Positions 48,520 to 58,135 are shown, counted from the first letter of the stretch. The stretch: DNA of 64,000 nucleotides from Aeropyrum camini SY1 = JCM 12091 (GCF_000591035.1 NC_022521.1:868001-932000); one strand, 5' to 3'. Translations and numbers: made by a program. The notes: generated by a model not told the origin, from the letters alone.

Positions 48520-49830
48520 CTAGGGTTCAAGCTCGAATCTGGAGGACCTCAGGTCGAAGAACGTCGCCTCCTCCACCTCCGCGTATACCCACCTTCCCAT
48601 CGCCTCCTCGCTGTAGGGGAGGACTATAGGCGTGTAGTTGTCCAGCCTCCCGGTCATGCTGCCCTCCCTCCATGAGCGCTCGGCGACGAGGGCCCTGACC
48701 CTACGGCCCACATACCTCTTGTTAAGCTCCAGGCCTATCTCAGCCACTATTCCCCCCAGTATCCTGCTCCTCTCCTTCTTCACACTGTCTGGAACCTGCT
48801 CCATGGAGGCGGCCTCGGTGTGGGGTCTGAGGCTGTACTGGGCTAGGTGTACCTTCTCGAACCTCAGCTCCTTCACAAGCCTTACAGTATTCCAGAAGGC
48901 CTCCCAGGTTTCGCCGGGGTGGCCAACTATTATGTCGGTAGCCACCATGGCGTCGGGGAACCTGGACTTTATCTTCCTATGTATAGCCTTGTATTCCTCG
49001 ACTGTGTAGTTCCTCTTCATAATCTTGAGGACCTCGTCGTCACCGCTCTGGACTGGGAGGTGGAAGTACTTGTAGACCCTCTCATCCCTATAGACGTCAA
49101 GGAGGCTGTCTAGATAGGGCTCCACCTGGTCGGGAGTCATCATGCCTATCCTGATCCTATAGTCCCCCTCAACCTTCTCCAGAATAGTAGCCACAAGGTC
49201 GGCTAGGTTCGGCCTGCCAGGTAGGTCTACACCGTAGACGGCAACATCTGTCCCTGTCAGCCTTATCTCCCTAGCACCCCTCTCAACAGCCTCCCTAACC
49301 CTCTCCACTATAATCCTGGGGCTGTAGCTCTTCACCTGCCTCCTGGCAACCTTGGTTATGCAGAAGCTGCAGTCGCCTAGACAGCCCTCCTGTATCATCA
49401 CGGTTACAACAGCGTCGGTGACGGGGAGGGGTGGCATGGAGCTCGTGTCCCTTTGGCCCTCCAGAACCACAAGCCTTCTTCCATGATCGAGCGACTCAAC
49501 CGCTTCGAGAACCCTTTCAACAGCCTGGGGCGCGAGGAGGCTAGCCTCGGGCATGAGCCTCGCCACAAGCCCGGGCCTCGCCCTGACAAGGCAGCCAGCC
49601 ACCACGTACTTCTTGTCTGGTAGATCTAGCCTCAGCTTCTCTAGCCTCTCAGCTATCCTCTGCTCCGTGTCTAGCCTTACTGCGCAGGTGTTGACGAGGA
49701 TAACGTCGGCATCTTCAGGCCTCTCCACACGCCTGTAGCCGGCCTCCTCGAGCCTGGACGCCATTATGAGGGCGTCGAACTCTGAGAGCGAGCATCCATA
49801 CACCTCTAGGTAGTACTTTCTGCTACTCAC
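48520..49830 (-). CDS. tRNA t6A37 methylthiotransferase (e-MtaB type)
   Basis: A radical SAM enzyme that turns t6A into ms2t6A at tRNA position 37. About 436 residues. The N-terminal UPF0004 domain has three cluster cysteines (VYGCSLSE, VNTCAVR, VAGCLVR), the radical SAM motif GCLGDCSFCITKVARRQ has CxxxCxxC, and a TRAM domain follows at the end (KRYVGRRVRALVAER). GTG at 49830 (VSSRKYYLEVYG) is the natural start; the open frame extends to 49890. The eukaryotic homologue is CDKAL1. Confidence 0.92.
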   Translation of the reverse strand: MSSRKYYLEVYGCSLSEFDALIMASRLEEAGYRRVERPEDADVILVNTCAVRLDTEQRIAERLEKLRLDLPDKKYVVAGCLVRARPGLVARLMPEASLLAPQAVERVLEAVESLDHGRRLVVLEGQRDTSSMPPLPVTDAVVTVMIQEGCLGDCSFCITKVARRQVKSYSPRIIVERVREAVERGAREIRLTGTDVAVYGVDLPGRPNLADLVATILEKVEGDYRIRIGMMTPDQVEPYLDSLLDVYRDERVYKYFHLPVQSGDDEVLKIMKRNYTVEEYKAIHRKIKSRFPDAMVATDIIVGHPGETWEAFWNTVRLVKELRFEKVHLAQYSLRPHTEAASMEQVPDSVKKERSRILGGIVAEIGLELNKRYVGRRVRALVAERSWREGSMTGRLDNYTPIVLPYSEEAMGRWVYAEVEEATFFDLRSSRFELEP

Positions 49831-49999
49831 GGCGCCGCCTCTACCGTTCTTGCCGTGGAGGGCCGCTCCCGCTTTGCCTGTGCACTCCATTCTTCTTCAC
49901 CACGGGTGTGGTTTATTGGGTGTATGGGCGGTGTGGAGCCGCCATGTGTATAATACTATAATATCCCCGGGGGTTGATATATCGCTGTTGGGTGTTCGG

Positions 50000-50446
50000 A
50001 TGGCTGGCAGGGTTTTGGATGAGGAGGCCGAGAGGCTTATGGACTATGATTATCTTCTCGAGAAGCTCTACAAGAAGGTGCCGCCGAAGAGCGGTACGGC
50101 TGAGTACCGCATACCCGAGCCCCAGATAATCAGGATAGGGAGCCAGACCGTGATTAGGAACTTCAGGGAGATATCACAGGCTCTCAAGAGGGACCCGAAG
50201 CTGGTTGCGAGGTATCTGCAGAAGGAGCTGGCCACAGCGGCGAGCTACGAGGAGGAGAGCGGCCAGCTCATCCTCAACGTCAAGGTCTCTAGGAAGGTTA
50301 TAAACCAGTTCCTCCAGCTGTTCATGAAGATCTACGTCCGCTGTCCAACATGCGGGAGCATAGACACCAAGCTGCTGAGGCAGGAGAGGACCTACATATT
50401 AAAGTGCGAGGCGTGCGGTGCAGAGCAGCCTGTGAAGCCTATTTAG
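50000..50446 (+). CDS. aif2b: Translation initiation factor aIF2 beta
   Basis: The beta subunit of the heterotrimeric aIF2 that brings initiator Met-tRNA to the ribosome. 148 residues from the ATG at 50000 (AGRVLDEEAERLMDYDYLLEKLY); the open frame runs to 49850. It has the core (VIRNFREISQALKRDPKLVARYLQKELATA) and the C-terminal zinc ribbon CPTCGSIDTKLLRQERTYILKCEACGAEQP with four cysteines. An AATACTATAATA-type TATA box lies upstream (49950-49965). Confidence 0.96.
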   Translation: MAGRVLDEEAERLMDYDYLLEKLYKKVPPKSGTAEYRIPEPQIIRIGSQTVIRNFREISQALKRDPKLVARYLQKELATAASYEEESGQLILNVKVSRKVINQFLQLFMKIYVRCPTCGSIDTKLLRQERTYILKCEACGAEQPVKPI

Positions 50447-50471
50447 ACCCTGAGGACCTCCAGATGGCTGT

Positions 50472-51356
50472 CTAGACGGTCCAGGGGAGCCTCGCGTCGA
50501 GAACATCCTGGAGGCTGGCCTTCACGAGGACCACAAAGCTTCTCCCCTGGGAGTCGAAAGTGTGGTCGACAGCGACGTAGCCTGCGGATAGGAGGCTGGT
50601 TATAGCACGCCTAGTGGCCTCCCTCCACCTCCTCGCAGCCTCAACCCCCAGCTCCTCCCTAACCCTGGTAATGCTTCTGGGGAGGGCTACAAGCGCCACC
50701 CTTGCACCCGCAGCCTCCCGAGGTTGGGGTGTGCTGTCGCCGCTGTGGGCGAGAGCCTCGACCGCGCCGTATACCCTCTTAAGCTCCTCAGCGGGTGGCG
50801 GGCGAAGCCTGCCCTCCAGCTTCATCCTCACCAGCCTGGAGTCCAGCCACCACTCTGCGACGACCCTATCGCTCCCCAGACCCCTGTTTATCTCGTCAGT
50901 CATCTCGCCGTAGTAGTTCACCTTGTAAACCCTGTATATAGCCCCCAGCTTGGCCAGGTTGAACCTCGTGTTAAGGCTTTGAAGCGGGTCGAAGGTCCAC
51001 TTGGCCAGTCTTACACCCTCACTGAGGACCTCCTCCCTCTGCCTAGCCTTCAGGGCGAACCCGATGCCACGGTACTTGTAGCCCTCCTCCACACCCGTTG
51101 CGTGGCTGTAGAAGTACCTAGACTCCCCGCAGCCCACATACCATCCATAGCTCGCGCCAACCATCCTCCCATCGGCGAAAGCCCCAAGCACCAGGCCGCC
51201 GTTGTCTACCAGCGCCCTGAGGATGTGCGGCGCCACCACCTCCCTATAATCCCTGCTACCCCAGGCCCTAGCATGCACCTCAACAGCCTCCTCAAGCTCC
51301 ACCGGGTCTACCAGCCTTCTAACCACAACCTCCACCGCTAAATCGCCTCCAAACAA
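50472..51356 (-). CDS. Predicted GNAT-family acetyltransferase (COG3375)
   Basis: 294 residues with an N-terminal GNAT domain: VHARAWGSRDYREVV, GALVLGAFADGRMVGASYGWYVGC-type strands, and the acetyl-CoA loop GYKYRGIGFALKARQREEV. The middle (KWTFDPLQSLNTRFNLAKLGAIYRVYKVNYYGEM) is the distinctive motif of COG3375, a family with no assigned acceptor. A C-terminal domain of 90 residues (ARVALVALPRSITRVREELGVE) completes it. The start may be ATG 51356. Confidence 0.78.
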   Translation of the reverse strand: MFGGDLAVEVVVRRLVDPVELEEAVEVHARAWGSRDYREVVAPHILRALVDNGGLVLGAFADGRMVGASYGWYVGCGESRYFYSHATGVEEGYKYRGIGFALKARQREEVLSEGVRLAKWTFDPLQSLNTRFNLAKLGAIYRVYKVNYYGEMTDEINRGLGSDRVVAEWWLDSRLVRMKLEGRLRPPPAEELKRVYGAVEALAHSGDSTPQPREAAGARVALVALPRSITRVREELGVEAARRWREATRRAITSLLSAGYVAVDHTFDSQGRSFVVLVKASLQDVLDARLPWTV

Positions 51357-51365
51357 GTCTGGCGA

Positions 51366-51442
51366 GCGGCGCCTCGGAGGGCTGGAGAGGCCATCAACCC
51401 CTCTGGGGCCTCCCTAGTCAACGCCTTCCACACGGGCGCCGC
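51366..51442. other. Structured intergenic element with nested inverted repeats
   Basis: GCGGCGCC (51366-51373) pairs with GGCGCCGC (51435-51442). Inside, GGAGG (51376-51380) pairs with CCTCC (51409-51413), and AGAGG (51386-51390) pairs with CCTCT (51400-51404). The result is a long hairpin with bulges and a 21-base unpaired 3' side. It lies between the divergent COG3375 and radical SAM genes. Because the surroundings are about 65% GC, chance pairing is possible. Confidence 0.3.
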
Positions 51443-51527
51443 CCCGGAATTTAGAAAGTATGTTGGCCCCGCTGTTTAGCCTTCCGCCACTGGGGGGTGC
51501 TAAGGTTTAGGCTGGGCCCGTGTTATA

Positions 51528-52700
51528 ATGTATAGTTGGGGGTGTGGTATGCCGATATACGCGGCTCCGGAGTGGTATCTGGTTAGGCCTGACGCCCTGT
51601 ACGTCTGGAGGAGATACCCCCAGGTCGAGGAGAAGCTTGGGTGGTATGTGAGGGTTATGAGGGGGGAGGAGCCGCCGAAGTTTAGGATAGTGCGTTCTTT
51701 CGAGGTCGGGTTCGACAGTTTGGAGGATGTTAAGGAGGCTTCGACTGAGGAGCTGTGGAGGGAGCATGAGAGGGTTGCGGGGGAGTTTAGGAGGCTTTAT
51801 AGGAGTCTGCGGGAGGGCGGGAGCTACGAGGAGGGTCTCGAGGATGCTAGTCCCAGCTTGATGGACGTCAAGGTGGAGCTAGTCAGGAGGCTTGCGAGCC
51901 CGTGCGAGCTGTGCGAGAGGAGGTGTAGGGTGGAGAGGGCTAGGGGGCGTAGGGGGGCCTGTAGGCTGGCTTGGGATGTCTATGTTCACAGCGCATTCCT
52001 CCACCTAGGGGAGGAGGCGCCCCTGGTCCCCAGCGGGACCATATTCTATGGCGGCTGCAACTTCACCTGCGTCTTCTGCCAGAACTGGGATGTAAGCCAG
52101 TGGAAGGCTAGGGAAGCGGTGCCTGTAACGCCAGTGAGGCTGGCGGAGATTCAGGACAGGCTGGCTGAGGCTGGCGCCAGGAATATTAACCATGTCGGCG
52201 GCGACCCTGTGCCCAGCCTCCACGTTATCGTCGAGAGCATGAGGTACGCCAGCCACTCCAAACCCCAGCTGTGGAACAGCAACATGTACATGACGCTGGA
52301 GGCTCTCGACATTCTCGTGGACCTGATAGACATTTGGCTCCCCGACCTCAAGTTCGGCAACAATAGGTGTGCCATGAGGCTTTCAGCGGTCCCCCGGTAC
52401 TGGGAGGTGACGACGAGGAACATAAGGATAGCCGCGGAGCATGGAGACATGATAGTGAGGCATCTGGTCATGCCGGGCCATGTAGAGTGCTGTACCAAGC
52501 CCGTGCTCAGGTGGATAGCCGAGAACCTGGACGGCGGGGTCCTAGTCAACATTATGGACCAGTACCACCCCGACAACCTCGTCCTAAGAATGCCCCACAA
52601 ATGGCCGGAGATAGCGAGGAGGCCCAGCCGGAGGGAGATTGAGGAGGCGTGGAGATACGCCGAGCAGCTGGGGCTCGACTGGGAGCCCGTGACAAAGTAG
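51528..52700 (+). CDS. Radical SAM protein, COG1313 (PflA-like)
   Basis: 390 residues. An N-terminal extension of about 115 residues precedes a cysteine motif CELCERRCRVERARGRRGAC, then the radical SAM site GTIFYGGCNFTCVFCQNWDVS with CxxxCxxC. The later WLPDLKFGNNRCAMRLSAVPRYWEVTTRN and VRHLVMPGHVECCTKPVLRW are typical of the PflA-like COG1313 family, whose substrates are unknown. The start may be ATG 51528 or 51549. Confidence 0.83.
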   Translation: MYSWGCGMPIYAAPEWYLVRPDALYVWRRYPQVEEKLGWYVRVMRGEEPPKFRIVRSFEVGFDSLEDVKEASTEELWREHERVAGEFRRLYRSLREGGSYEEGLEDASPSLMDVKVELVRRLASPCELCERRCRVERARGRRGACRLAWDVYVHSAFLHLGEEAPLVPSGTIFYGGCNFTCVFCQNWDVSQWKAREAVPVTPVRLAEIQDRLAEAGARNINHVGGDPVPSLHVIVESMRYASHSKPQLWNSNMYMTLEALDILVDLIDIWLPDLKFGNNRCAMRLSAVPRYWEVTTRNIRIAAEHGDMIVRHLVMPGHVECCTKPVLRWIAENLDGGVLVNIMDQYHPDNLVLRMPHKWPEIARRPSRREIEEAWRYAEQLGLDWEPVTK

Positions 52701-52735
52701 GGGGCTAAGCCTTAACAGAGGCGGCCTGGAACCAT

Positions 52736-53425
52736 GTGTGTGGTGACCCAGTATTGAAGCCCGTTCTCGCGGTTAACATGAAAACCTATAGATCCGCCTT
52801 TGGACCCGAAGGGAGGAGCCTGGCCAGAGACGCTGGCCGTGTAGCCCAGGAGGCTGACGTTAGGGTTATACTAGTGGCTCCCCTGGTTAACGCCTCCTCC
52901 ATAGCCGGTGTCTACGGCGACGTGTACATCCAGCACGCAGACCCCCTCGACCTTGGCGCCCACACGGGCTACACGCCGGTGGAGGCCGCAGCCCTGGAGG
53001 GCTTCAAGGGTGTCATGGTGAACCATAGCGAGCACAAAGTAACCTATAGGCACCTCCAAGCGGTGGTTGAGAGGGCGAGGGAGCTGGGGCTCGAGGTCCT
53101 CGCCTGCGCCGACACGCCCGAGGAGGCGGCGGCTGCCGCCCTCCTGAAGCCAGCTATGGTTGCCCTCGAGCCTCCGGAGCTTATTGGGACAGGCATACCC
53201 GTGTCCCGGGCTAAACCAGAGGTTATAACACGGGGGGTTGAGGCGGTGGCCAGCGTAGACAGGGGGGTGGCTGTGCTGGCTGGCGCGGGCATAACCAGCG
53301 GAGAGGACGCCAAGCGTGCTGTCGAGCTGGGAGCCAGGGGGGTGCTGGTAGCGAGCGCTGTTATGAAGGCTAAAGACCCCTACAGGAAGATGCTGGAGCT
53401 GGCCGAGGCTATGGCTAGAGTATAG
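52736..53425 (+). CDS. tpiA: Triosephosphate isomerase
   Basis: Glycolytic/gluconeogenic enzyme that interconverts dihydroxyacetone phosphate and glyceraldehyde-3-phosphate. 229 residues, the short archaeal form. The motifs are VNMKTYRS (substrate Lys), VMVNHSEHK (catalytic His), [11 protein letters not shown] (catalytic Glu and flexible loop 6) and [27 protein letters not shown]. The start is GTG at 52736 or TTG at 52754. It faces the 444-residue gene across 5 bases. Confidence 0.95.
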   Translation: MCGDPVLKPVLAVNMKTYRSAFGPEGRSLARDAGRVAQEADVRVILVAPLVNASSIAGVYGDVYIQHADPLDLGAHTGYTPVEAAALEGFKGVMVNHSEHKVTYRHLQAVVERARELGLEVLACADTPEEAAAAALLKPAMVALEPPELIGTGIPVSRAKPEVITRGVEAVASVDRGVAVLAGAGITSGEDAKRAVELGARGVLVASAVMKAKDPYRKMLELAEAMARV

Positions 53426-53430
53426 TGGCG

Positions 53431-54765
53431 TCACGCCTGCTGACCAGCCTCTCCGCCACCAGCCCCTGCCTCCAGCCCCTCCTCAAGCATTGAGGCGAGC
53501 CGTGGGAGGTCCTCCAGCGCCATCCTCGCCAGAGCCTCCTCAAGCCTCCTCCTATCCACCTGAACCCCCATGAGCCAGAGCCTATGCTCCACCTCGTCTA
53601 GAGGAGTGTCTACAACCTTCTCGAAATAGGGCTCCAGAGCCTCCGCCAGCTCCTCCACAGGCCCCCTACTACCTATCTCTACCCCGTCCACAACCGCCAC
53701 GCCCTCGGCCTCCAGCTCACGCCTTATCGCACCCGGTACTGGGGCCCTGGAGACCAGGACTAGTAGGTCGGGCTTGTACACCTCCCTGTATAGGAGGACT
53801 AGCCTGTGCTCCCTAACCCTAACCCCCTCCCTCCTCTCCTCCCTCCGGCCCGGCTCCACCCCCAGTATGTCAGCCAGCCCCGTCTTAAGCCCCTCGAACC
53901 ACCTTTCGTACCATTCCTCCGCCGAGAACCTCTTCACCAGGGGGCCCTTGAGGTATCTAACCCTATCGTACCAGTCCTCAAGCTCCTTAAACTCAACCAC
54001 GACACTCGGCCTCTTAACCCTAGGCCTCCCCTCAACCCACTCCACCATATCCAGCACCCTACCCCCGTAGATTATCATGTCGGGCCGCAGGCTCGTGTAG
54101 AGGCTCCACGTCCTCTCCAGCCCCCTGGAGTCGCCCCAGCCCACCGGGCGGGGTGCTTCGAGGTAGAAGCTAGCCTCCCTGGCGCCTGGGAGCCTGACTA
54201 CAGCGTTAGCCGGTATGCTCCCGCCCCTCTGCCTCCCCTGCCTCTCTATGTGGAGGAACCCGTGGTCGGGGTAGACTATGGAGGCCCCCCTGCGGCCATA
54301 CTCAGCCACGAGGGCGAGGAAGACCCAGTGCTGGTAGATGCTCCTCAGGTTTGTCGCCATGCTGGTGTTCAGCGCGTTCCTAGCCTTCGACATGAACTCC
54401 TCGGGGGAAAGCCTCCCACGGGCAAGGTCTATTGAGTATTGGAAGAGCTTCTTAGCCAGGTGGCCCCGGGGGTCTTCTATGAAGCTCCTCAGCTCCTTGG
54501 GGAGCAGCACCCCCCTGAGGCTGGCAGCCCTGCGGGCCCTCTCGAGCTCTCCCCTGAAAATCTCAACCCACTCTGCAGCCCTCTCCAGGCCGCTGGCCAG
54601 CACCGCCTCTACAATGGTGAGCCTCAGCCTCTCGAGAAGCTCTCCCGCACCCTCTCTGAAGACTGGCCTTCCGTCTACAAGCCTTACGCTCCCTCTAACC
54701 GCCTCAAACATCTCAGCCGCCACACCGGCCCCTAGGGCTTCCGAAGCCAAGGCCCCCCGGTACAC
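53431..54765 (-). CDS. Unrecognised protein with PD-(D/E)XK nuclease-like motif
   Basis: 444 residues, no family recognised by name. The middle holds LRPDMIIYGG (Pro228-Asp229) followed 29 residues later by VVVEFKE (Glu258, Lys260), the order and strand context of PD-(D/E)XK nucleases. A preceding helix, SIYQHWVFLALVAEYGRRG (142-160), recalls the helical lead-in of McrC and DUF2357 type nucleases. The N-terminal 130 residues are helical and basic; the last 80 are helical and acidic. It could be a repair or defence nuclease. No helicase, methylase or toxin gene is adjacent, and the neighbours are tpiA and tmcA. Confidence 0.6.
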   Translation of the reverse strand: MYRGALASEALGAGVAAEMFEAVRGSVRLVDGRPVFREGAGELLERLRLTIVEAVLASGLERAAEWVEIFRGELERARRAASLRGVLLPKELRSFIEDPRGHLAKKLFQYSIDLARGRLSPEEFMSKARNALNTSMATNLRSIYQHWVFLALVAEYGRRGASIVYPDHGFLHIERQGRQRGGSIPANAVVRLPGAREASFYLEAPRPVGWGDSRGLERTWSLYTSLRPDMIIYGGRVLDMVEWVEGRPRVKRPSVVVEFKELEDWYDRVRYLKGPLVKRFSAEEWYERWFEGLKTGLADILGVEPGRREERREGVRVREHRLVLLYREVYKPDLLVLVSRAPVPGAIRRELEAEGVAVVDGVEIGSRGPVEELAEALEPYFEKVVDTPLDEVEHRLWLMGVQVDRRRLEEALARMALEDLPRLASMLEEGLEAGAGGGEAGQQA

Positions 54766-54798
54766 CCCCCGGGGATAGGGTGTCGGGGTTTAGGGGTA

Positions 54799-56946
54799 TT
54801 ACGGTATTACCCTGCTGCTCCATATACCCCTAGCATCCTCCAGAACCTCCCTTAGAAACCCCTCAACCAGCTCTACAGCCTCCTCAACCGTCTCAGCGCC
54901 CATTATGGAGGCGACCTCGCTGTAGGGTTTGCCCTGTACAACCCTTGCAACAGCACCTATAACCCTGGGGTCTTTGGGGTTCCAGCTGCGGGTTGCTAGG
55001 AGTGCGTTTGCAAAGGCTATGTAGACGGCGTCGAAGGCCTGGTCGGCCATAGCTTCTCCCTTGAGGAATCCCTCTAGATGTCTTGCCTGGACTCTGGTGA
55101 GGCCTAGGGGAGGAGTGGAGGGCGGCGTGCTGTGGAGTAGGAGCGCCAGCTTCTCCGCCGCCAGATCCCGGTATATGCTTGAGCCCGCTAGGACTAGCTT
55201 GTGGGAGAGGGCTTTGGATGCGGCCTCAACGATCTCCCCGCCCCTCTCGTCCAAGGGCTTTGCTAGGGCTATGTTCTTCTCGCCTGTAACCCTGTTGTAT
55301 CGCGGGCTTATGTAGAAGGGTGTGAAACCGTTTTTGATCCAGAAGGGTATGACGTCGTGCCTTGAGAACATGGTGGTTAGGAGGCTGGCCCCCGACTCTC
55401 TCGCCCTCTCCTCAATGTACCCAAGGAGCCTGGATCCCAGGCCCCTGCGCTGTATTTTCTCGTGTACCGCTATCCTAGAAACCCTCCACCCCCTAAAAGC
55501 CGCATCGCTGGCGCCAGCCATGTAGAGTAGCCTGTCCAAAGCAATCCTAGCCTCCTCCTCGGCTTCAGGAGCCTCGATCACAACGTCGGCCACCGCCGCT
55601 GGCGTACCTCCCGCTGTTAAGGCGTAGATCCTGTGGTGGGTGCTCTCGAGCATCGCCAGCAGGTCGTCGGGCGTGTTCCGGTAGTGGGCCTGGACCAGTA
55701 TGCCGTACACACTCTCCAGAACCCTCCTCTCCCTCGCGAGGACCTCCCTAGGCACCTCCACAGCATGGAGTTCAGAGAGGTCTTCGGGCTCGGCTGGCTC
55801 GGCCTTGAGCAGGAAGACCCTGTAGAGCCACCTCTCCAGGGGGTCGCCGGGGAGGTAGCGTATGGGCTCGGCCAGCTCCAGCTCCATATATGGCTTGGGG
55901 AGTATGGTTGGGAGTAGCCTTGCGAAAGCCCTGCCACTCCCCTCGTAGCCGTGTATAGTCGTCGCCACAAGCGTCTTACCCGCCCTCCAGGACAGCCTCC
56001 TTACCCTCGCCACACCGACTGCGGCGGCCTCGTCAACGACAACCAGGGGCGCGGGCTCCGCGGTGTCGGGGGGGTCGTATGCAACTCTAAACCACGCTCC
56101 AGAGACCCTGACGACCTCGCCCCCCGAGGCTCTGACAACCCTGTATCCCCCGACGCCGAGGACCTCAAGCCCCCTCAACAGGCCGGACATCATGCTTTGG
56201 ACCGACAAGGGGGTGGGCCCGACGACGATAACCCTCCCTATAAGCCTCCTCCACGCGGCGTAGGCGAGGGCCAGGCCTAGGACGTAGCTCTTCCCCCGCC
56301 CTCTATCACCCTTCACCAGGGCGCTGCGCCACCTGCCCCTGAGGAAGCGGGCTAGGGCTTCTAGAGCTCTAGCCTGGCTCTCAGACCTGCAGGCCGCTGC
56401 GAGCTTCCTTGGGACGCCGGAGGCGGGGGAAGGCTTGTATCCATCTAGACTCCAAGACGTGCCCACGCCCTCTGAGAGATCTGTTGACCGGGAAACAATC
56501 CTCCCGGCATCGGCGTCCACCCAGAGGTGGAGCGGGTTATCCTTTATGGAGGAGATCAGGTACTGCCTGTAGAGGCCTGTCCCCCCGGGAGGACCTGGAT
56601 CCCACTCGCCCGGCGGGTCGGCCACTATCGCCAGGAATCCTCTTGAGCGTATGGTCTCGCCGGCGCCAGCTATTATCGAGGGCCTTATGAGACCCTCAAC
56701 CGCTATTATAGCAGCGGAGAACTCTCCCCCCAGTATCCTCTCTATAGAGCCTGGAGGAGCCCAGGCTTTGCAGAGGCTTGAGAGCCCCTTGGAGGATGGA
56801 GCTACTATGGCGCAGTCACCACTAGCATAGCGTGACAGCTTCTCGGCCCAGCCTATCATATCCCTGGTACCCACGACCACTAGTCCCCTCTGCCTGGACT
56901 CCCGGAGGATCTGGAGGAAACGGTTAATCTCCCCCTCAACACCCAT
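54799..56946 (-). CDS. tmcA: tRNA(Met) cytidine acetyltransferase TmcA
   Basis: An RNA helicase-acetyltransferase that makes N4-acetylcytidine in RNA, abundant in hyperthermophiles. 715 residues from the ATG at 56946; the frame is open to 57057. The Walker A site VKGDRGRGKSYVLGLALAY, the Walker B-like VVDEAAAVG, and the GNAT domain RISRIAVHEKIQRRGLGSRLLGYIEERA-type loop are present in order, followed by the C-terminal tRNA-binding region. A divergent DUF996 gene lies upstream. Confidence 0.95.
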   Translation of the reverse strand: MGVEGEINRFLQILRESRQRGLVVVGTRDMIGWAEKLSRYASGDCAIVAPSSKGLSSLCKAWAPPGSIERILGGEFSAAIIAVEGLIRPSIIAGAGETIRSRGFLAIVADPPGEWDPGPPGGTGLYRQYLISSIKDNPLHLWVDADAGRIVSRSTDLSEGVGTSWSLDGYKPSPASGVPRKLAAACRSESQARALEALARFLRGRWRSALVKGDRGRGKSYVLGLALAYAAWRRLIGRVIVVGPTPLSVQSMMSGLLRGLEVLGVGGYRVVRASGGEVVRVSGAWFRVAYDPPDTAEPAPLVVVDEAAAVGVARVRRLSWRAGKTLVATTIHGYEGSGRAFARLLPTILPKPYMELELAEPIRYLPGDPLERWLYRVFLLKAEPAEPEDLSELHAVEVPREVLARERRVLESVYGILVQAHYRNTPDDLLAMLESTHHRIYALTAGGTPAAVADVVIEAPEAEEEARIALDRLLYMAGASDAAFRGWRVSRIAVHEKIQRRGLGSRLLGYIEERARESGASLLTTMFSRHDVIPFWIKNGFTPFYISPRYNRVTGEKNIALAKPLDERGGEIVEAASKALSHKLVLAGSSIYRDLAAEKLALLLHSTPPSTPPLGLTRVQARHLEGFLKGEAMADQAFDAVYIAFANALLATRSWNPKDPRVIGAVARVVQGKPYSEVASIMGAETVEEAVELVEGFLREVLEDARGIWSSRVIP

Positions 56947-57107
56947 TCTACACACCCACTGGTGAGCGTGGGAGTTCCGAGAGTTTGAAGCCTTGCACCC
57001 CCCTCTAGACCGGTTTTTGCATGTTGAATCTACCGCTTTGTTAGACCTAGTTTTCATCGTGAAAGTTTAATAATATTAGTGGTATCGTATTAAGCGGTGT
57101 AACGGTT

Positions 57108-57713
57108 TTGGCTTCAACACCCCAGGATTTTGGGACCGCTAGGATGCTCGGGATAGCCGGGTCCGCCCTAGTTCTCCTGGGCATCCTCGTACCGCTTGCC
57201 AGTATAGTGGGCTTCATACTCGTGCTGGTTTCCCTTTACATGCTTTCTAAGATGCTTGGGGAGGAGTCTATATTCCGCAACGCAGTTATTAGCGTGGCTC
57301 TCTCGATAGCAGGCTTCCTGGCGTTCATCTTCATAACAGGAGCAAGCCTCTTCACCCTGGCTACAGGAAGGGCCTTCGAGCCCGGGGAGATAGAGGCCCT
57401 CTCGGCCGCCGGGATCGGGGGGTTGATACTAGGGTTCATAGTGTTCTACGTCCTCCTGGTTGCATCCGCCGTGTTCTTCCGGAGGGCTCTCGACACGCTT
57501 GCGGAAAAATCTGGTGTAGACATGTTCAGGTACGCGGGGCTGGCCTACCTAATCGGGTCCATCACCCTCATAATCATAATCGGGGGTCTCGTCCTCCTAG
57601 TGTCGTGGGTGCTGCTGCTGGTAGGCTTTATACAGCTCAAAGCACAGGAGGGGGGCGTGGAGAGCCCGACAGCCCCCATGCAGAGCCCGGGCGTGGCTAC
57701 AGGCCGAATCTAA
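57108..57713 (+). CDS. DUF996 family membrane protein
   Basis: 201 residues with about four membrane helices. DFGTARMLGIAGSALVLLGIL is the typical DUF996 start; LLLVGFIQLKAQ closes the last helix. The family is archaeal and of unknown role. The TATA region upstream (AAAGTTTAATAATATTAG, 57064-57081) is shared with tmcA on the other strand. The hydrophilic tail overlaps the facing CopD-like gene by 17 bases. Confidence 0.8.
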   Translation: MASTPQDFGTARMLGIAGSALVLLGILVPLASIVGFILVLVSLYMLSKMLGEESIFRNAVISVALSIAGFLAFIFITGASLFTLATGRAFEPGEIEALSAAGIGGLILGFIVFYVLLVASAVFFRRALDTLAEKSGVDMFRYAGLAYLIGSITLIIIIGGLVLLVSWVLLLVGFIQLKAQEGGVESPTAPMQSPGVATGRI

Positions 57714-58092
57714 GCATCCAACCTACAACCACCAAACCCGCGGTTACCGCAGCAGCCGCTAGGAGGAGCATCTTCACCGTTGCCTCCATCCCTCCGCCTT
57801 TCCTGGCTGCCAGCCTGTAGTGTGCGTAGCCCCCTACAACGAAAAGCAGTATGTACAATGCTATCTTAGCGTGAGCTAGCGGGGGGTAGCCGCGTAGGTG
57901 GGCCATGGCCAGCCCCGTAACGCCAGCGAGAACTATACCCAGGGTCGCGGGCCATCCTGTGAGCCTCAGCACCTCCCTTAGCTCATCGTCTCTGCCCCGG
58001 GCGAGCATCCATAGTGAGTTGAATATAGCTCCAGCCCAGAGTATGGCCGCTAGTACGTGCAACAGCTGGAGCGCCATGTAATACTGAGGCAA
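57697..58092 (-). CDS. CopD-like small membrane protein
   Basis: 131 residues with four predicted membrane helices. LQLLHVLAAILWAGAIFNSLWML resembles the first helix of CopD and related DUF2269-type proteins (histidine and tryptophan near the helix start), and the third helix AHAKIALYILLFVVGGYAHYRLAARK has the paired histidines. Copper or heme binding is possible; no other copper gene is nearby. The role is uncertain. Confidence 0.65.
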   Translation of the reverse strand: MPQYYMALQLLHVLAAILWAGAIFNSLWMLARGRDDELREVLRLTGWPATLGIVLAGVTGLAMAHLRGYPPLAHAKIALYILLFVVGGYAHYRLAARKGGGMEATVKMLLLAAAAVTAGLVVVGWMLRFGL

Positions 58093-58135
58093 AGGCCCTC
58101 CACCCTAGTATTCAGCGGGTAAATGGGGGACCCCG

